Assembly: GCF_964229645.1 (NCBI RefSeq)
Contig: NZ_CAXREX010000203.1
Coordinates: 1 to 16,675, forward strand
From: Nioella sp964229645
Lineage (GTDB): Bacteria > Pseudomonadota > Alphaproteobacteria > Rhodobacterales > Rhodobacteraceae
Direction: 5' to 3'
DNA length: 16,675 nt
Position 1 is the first letter of the stretch, and each line of letters opens with the position of its first letter. The notes under the pieces were generated by a model. The model searched no databases. It had not been told where the DNA came from and saw nothing but the letters and a program-made list of their open reading frames with translations. The translations under genes were made by a program, and so were the position numbers. This document shows positions 14,309-16,675 of this stretch, in pieces.

Positions 14309-14423
14309 TCGGTGTCATCCATACTGATCGGGGGCAGAGGGGGAAGATAGCACAACACTTGCGGTGGTCAACGTTGGCAATCGGGGGTCCCTGGCCTAGA
14401 TTGAACCCCTGCGAGGGGATGCC

Positions 14424-14858
14424 ATGGCCGAGAAATTCACCCATCTGATCAAGCTCAGCGTCGGAACGGAGTCGGTCGAGGACCTCGCGGCCTGGCAAGC
14501 GACGGCCCATGAACGGTGGGCCGACGGCCAGCCGCGCCACGTGACCCGCATGTGGCCCAAGCGCGCGGCAGAGGTGCTGGCCGGCGGCTCGATCTACTGG
14601 GTTATCAAGGGGATGATCCAGGCGCGTCAGCGCATCCTGAAACTGGAAGAGGTGATTGGGCAGGATGGCGTGCGCCGCTGTGCCATTGTGCTCGACAAAC
14701 CGCTGCTGCGCGTCGCCGCAACGCCCAAGCGCGCTTTCCAGGGGTGGCGTTACCTCAAGCCCGAGGATGCGCCCCCCGATCTGTCAGCAGCCCGCGCCCG
14801 AGAGGAAAGCCTGCCGCCAGAGTTGCAATCGGCGCTGGCAGAAATCGGGGTGCTTTAG
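14424..14858 (+). CDS. DUF1489 family protein
   Basis: The 144-residue soluble protein is recognised as DUF1489 from its conserved pattern: THLIKLSVGTESVEDL (6-21), GGSIYWVIKGMIQARQ (54-69), RRCAIVLDKPLLRV (84-97) and KRAFQGWRYLKPEDAPPDL (102-120). The function is unknown. The ATG at 14424 has GAGGGG about 6 bases upstream. It is divergent from nrdJ across 115 bp, a neighbourhood that may be conserved in the family, and is followed by a terminator. The YWVIKG and RAFQGWRYL segments suggest a nucleic-acid or nucleotide-related fold, but that is speculation. Confidence 0.9.
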   Translation: MAEKFTHLIKLSVGTESVEDLAAWQATAHERWADGQPRHVTRMWPKRAAEVLAGGSIYWVIKGMIQARQRILKLEEVIGQDGVRRCAIVLDKPLLRVAATPKRAFQGWRYLKPEDAPPDLSAARAREESLPPELQSALAEIGVL

Positions 14859-14880
14859 ACCGCCAGCGGCCTTCGAATGC

Positions 14881-14917
14881 AAAACGGCCGGGCAAGATGC
14901 CCGGCCGCTTCTTTGTT
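14881..14917. terminator. Bidirectional terminator after DUF1489
   Basis: A 10-bp stem (14885-14894 with 14898-14907) with a 3-base loop is preceded by AAAA and followed by a T-rich tract. It lies between DUF1489 (plus) and the converging barrel-protein gene (minus). Confidence 0.85.
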
Positions 14918-14929
14918 TGCGTGGCTGGA

Positions 14930-15901
14930 TCAGCGCCGCGACGCCAGCGTGCCGGAGACGGCCGAGCGGTACTGGCCGCGGGCCACTTGCGTGGAGGAGT
15001 TCAGCGGCGTGAGCGAGCCGTTGTGGCCGAGCGGGATGGTGAAGCCCAGGCCGATCGAGTCCACGTCGATGGATGCCAGCGGGCCGAGATCCACGGTCGA
15101 GCTGGTGTATTCCAGGCTCAGCAGAGCAGGGATGCTGGAACCGGCAGCGGTCAGGTCATAGGACAGGCCGATGCTGAACTGATCCGCGTCGATGGAGACC
15201 GGGAGCGGGATGCCAACATCCAGCATGCCGTAGGAGCCATAGAGCGACAGGCCATTGCCGAAGTCGTAGTCGGCGCCGATGGCGAATGCCGTCAGGTCGA
15301 TGCTTGCACCACCGAGGCTGATATCGGTGCGGGCGAGATGGCCGAACACTTCGAGGTTCGGCATCACGTCGTAAGAGGCCGAGATGCCATAGTCGGTGAT
15401 GTCGACGCCGGGAAGGCTCGGGCTGGAGTCGGAGGTGCCGTAGAACGCCTCAACCCAGAGCGGGCCGCTCTCGTAACCTGCAAAGAGACCCATCTGGCTG
15501 GTATCGACGCCGAGGGTGATCGGCAGGGGGACGATGGACAGGTCAAGGTCGCCCGAGCGGTAGTAAACACCGATATAGGCACCGTTGCCGAAATGGTAGG
15601 ACGGCTCGAAGGCGAAGCTGAGCAGGTCGGCTTCAACCGAGAACGGCACGCCAGCGATGTCGATGTCGGTCATCGACATGCCGAAATCCAGCCCGACATT
15701 GATGTTCGGGGTGAAGGCAATGTCGTTCTGCATGTCGAGGGTGGTGGTGGTCATGTCGATATTCGCACCAGGGATGCCATCGAGCGAGGCGCTCGAAAAG
15801 CCAACGGTGACCGTCGACGTGATCGTGGGGGCGGTTTGTGCAATGGCAACGGCGGGAACGCAGAGGATCGCGGCGGTTGCAAGAAGCGTACGGGCAGACA
15901 T
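14930..15901 (-). CDS. Putative outer-membrane beta-barrel protein, lysine-free
   Basis: The protein has 323 residues. The signal peptide MSARTLLATAAILCVPAVAI is cleaved about residue 21 (AIA-Q). The mature part is a run of alternating hydrophobic/polar strands with Gly/Asp/Ser turns (for example FAIGADYDFGNGLSLYGSYG), as in porin-like barrels. It has no lysine at all, about 30 acidic residues and seven arginines, five of them in the last 18 residues. It ends GTLASRR after a barrel-like SIGLGFTIPLG, not with the usual terminal aromatic. The ATG at 15901 has AAAGGA 9 bases upstream. The frame extends to 16099, but those codons are promoter DNA. Substrate unknown; it may be structural rather than a pore. 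Confidence 0.75.
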   Translation of the reverse strand: MSARTLLATAAILCVPAVAIAQTAPTITSTVTVGFSSASLDGIPGANIDMTTTTLDMQNDIAFTPNINVGLDFGMSMTDIDIAGVPFSVEADLLSFAFEPSYHFGNGAYIGVYYRSGDLDLSIVPLPITLGVDTSQMGLFAGYESGPLWVEAFYGTSDSSPSLPGVDITDYGISASYDVMPNLEVFGHLARTDISLGGASIDLTAFAIGADYDFGNGLSLYGSYGMLDVGIPLPVSIDADQFSIGLSYDLTAAGSSIPALLSLEYTSSTVDLGPLASIDVDSIGLGFTIPLGHNGSLTPLNSSTQVARGQYRSAVSGTLASRR

Positions 15902-15907
15902 GATTTG

Positions 15908-15968
15908 GGTTCCTTTTTGGAACCGTCGAAGACTGGCTACTTGAAAGAACGAAACAAAATTCGACGGT
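15908..15968 (-). promoter_or_regulatory. Leader with alternative hairpins at the barrel-gene ribosome-binding site
   Basis: On the minus strand GGTTCC-AAAAA-GGAACC (15908-15924) forms a hairpin that contains the AAGGA ribosome-binding site, six bases from the ATG. Just upstream, ACCGTCGAA (15960-15968) can pair with TTCGACGGT (15922-15930), nine pairs. The two hairpins share three bases (15922-15924), so they compete at the boundary. Whether the far arm is transcribed depends on the unknown start site. Confidence 0.4.
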
Positions 15969-15977
15969 GAAATAACG

Positions 15978-16036
15978 TTAACTTTAGTTAACTTGCGGGC
16001 GCTCAGAACGTCTATCGAGAGTTTAACGAATCTTAA
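15978..16036. repeat. Two TTAA-N6-TTAA pairs upstream of the barrel gene
   Basis: TTAA-N6-TTAA occurs at 15978-15991 (within the direct repeat GTTAACTT, 10-bp period) and at 16023-16036 (with a GANTC site inside). The form resembles a CtrA site, but the canonical spacer is seven, so this may be a different regulator or simply AT-rich promoter DNA. Confidence 0.35.
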
Positions 16037-16040
16037 GATA

Positions 16041-16062
16041 TGGCAAAACTGTGGCAAACTTG
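16041..16062 (-). repeat. Tandem 11-bp repeat TTTGCCA
   Basis: TGGCAAA occurs at 16041-16047 and 16052-16058 on the plus strand (TTTGCCA twice on the minus), 11 bp or one helical turn apart, about 140-160 bp upstream of the barrel-gene start. This suits a dimer bound to one DNA face. Chance is possible. Confidence 0.3.
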
Positions 16063-16162
16063 ATGCAGTTAGCGCGATCGGGGGCCAAGTCAAACGCACA
16101 GGTGCAGAACCCGCTGCAACTGGCGCAAGGCATTGCCGTGTTTGAAAATTTCCGGGTTCGGA

Positions 16163-16675
16163 CTAGGCGAGCTGGTCCAGCAGGCCCTCAAGCGTGGCCT
16201 TGTTGCCGTTCGACCAGTCGGCGACGCGCGACTTGAACAGGACCGCCTGGCTGCGATGGATCAGGCCGCCCGGCAGAATCGTCAGATGGTTCGCGCGCAG
16301 CGTTTCCCCGGTCGAGGTGATGTCCGCAATCGCCTCGGCGGTCAGGTTCTTGACCGTTCCTTCCGTCGCCCCCTGGCTGTCGACCAGCTGGTAGTCGGCA
16401 ACGCCGGCTTCGCGCAGAAAATCGCGGACCAGGCGGTGATACTTGGTGGCGATCCTGAGGCGGTGTCCGTGACGACGGCGGAAGTCGGCGGCGGCTGCGT
16501 CCAGATCGTCGAGAGAGTTCACGTCAACCCAGAAGGCAGGCACGGCAATGATAAGATCGGCGAAGCCGAAGCCCATGGGTTTGAGTTCACTCACCACGTC
16601 CGACCAGGACGGGATGCGCTCTCGCACGAGGTCGCTGCCGGTTACGCCGAGGTGGATGCGCCCCGCCTGCAATTC
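16163..16675 (-). CDS. hisG: ATP phosphoribosyltransferase HisG, short form, 5' end missing
   Basis: HisG joins ATP and PRPP in the first step of histidine synthesis. The last 170 residues are visible; the start lies beyond the right edge. Motifs are LQAGRIHLGVTGSDLVRE at the beginning, RIATKYHRLVRDFL, and the PRPP-binding EAIADITSTGETLRAN. The protein ends shortly after (LLDQLA), with no C-terminal regulatory domain, so this is the short form (usually about 230 residues), which needs HisZ for activity and feedback. hisZ would be expected just outside the window. No terminator is evident after the stop. Confidence 0.95.
   Translation of the reverse strand, partial: ELQAGRIHLGVTGSDLVRERIPSWSDVVSELKPMGFGFADLIIAVPAFWVDVNSLDDLDAAAADFRRRHGHRLRIATKYHRLVRDFLREAGVADYQLVDSQGATEGTVKNLTAEAIADITSTGETLRANHLTILPGGLIHRSQAVLFKSRVADWSNGNKATLEGLLDQLA

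Noticed and set aside
14309..14423. Cobalamin riboswitch before nrdJ
   Set aside because: The divergent gap is only 115 bp and I see no B12 box (GCCACTG) or the multi-stem architecture.
14516..15970. 484-codon open frame on the plus strand
   Set aside because: It overlaps DUF1489 in another frame and then the barrel gene antisense. The Asp/Gly/Arg-rich composition mirrors the opposite strand.
15978..15991. Canonical CtrA binding site
   Set aside because: The TTAA half-sites are six bases apart instead of seven, so it is listed only as a repeat of unknown meaning.
15902..16099. N-terminal extension of the barrel protein by 66 codons
   Set aside because: The signal peptide and ribosome-binding site fix the start at 15901. 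The extension is promoter DNA.

Overview
The window looks like ordinary chromosome from a marine or soil alphaproteobacterium of the Rhodobacteraceae (Roseobacter group). Three things point there: GC-rich DNA (roughly 60-65%, estimated by eye); the gene set (ruvCAB, a short DUF1127 protein, prmA, homospermidine synthase, zinc-free ribosomal S4, a Hint-domain protein, the short B12-dependent ribonucleotide reductase next to DUF1489, and short-form hisG); and GANTC sites clustered in an intergenic region, as expected where CcrM methylation operates. I see no tRNA, rRNA, IS element, phage gene or CRISPR array.

Layout. Positions 1-2610 (minus strand) hold the Holliday-junction operon ruvC-ruvA-ruvB plus a downstream unknown gene cut by the window edge. 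A 325-bp gap carries a candidate LexA-influenced ruvC promoter, one perfect DnaA box and the upstream region of a plus-strand DUF1127 gene. A strong two-way terminator separates that gene from a minus-strand group: prmA, a possible 19-codon CxxC peptide ORF and a small single-helix membrane protein. A secreted or anchored small protein (plus) then converges on an MFS-type transporter (minus). A YeeE/YedE thiosulfate-type transporter (plus) ends at a shared terminator with homospermidine synthase (minus). Next, all minus, come rpsD with a structured leader, a Hint-domain protein, an LpxR-like outer-membrane deacylase and nrdJ. DUF1489 diverges from nrdJ. At the right end lie a lysine-free outer-membrane barrel protein with an elaborate upstream region and the 3' part of hisG.

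Most genes are housekeeping: recombination repair, ribosome assembly and modification, dNTP synthesis, polyamine and histidine synthesis. The envelope genes (LpxR-like, barrel protein, MFS, YeeE) are each in separate transcription units. No new multi-gene system is apparent. The most interesting signals are in the short intergenic regions: five GANTC sites within 67 bp built into phased inverted repeats before the Hint gene; a three-hairpin rpsD leader with two GNRA-type loops; alternative hairpins around the ribosome-binding site of the barrel gene; and the small ORF after prmA. Functions are assigned from recognised sequence motifs only, without database searches.
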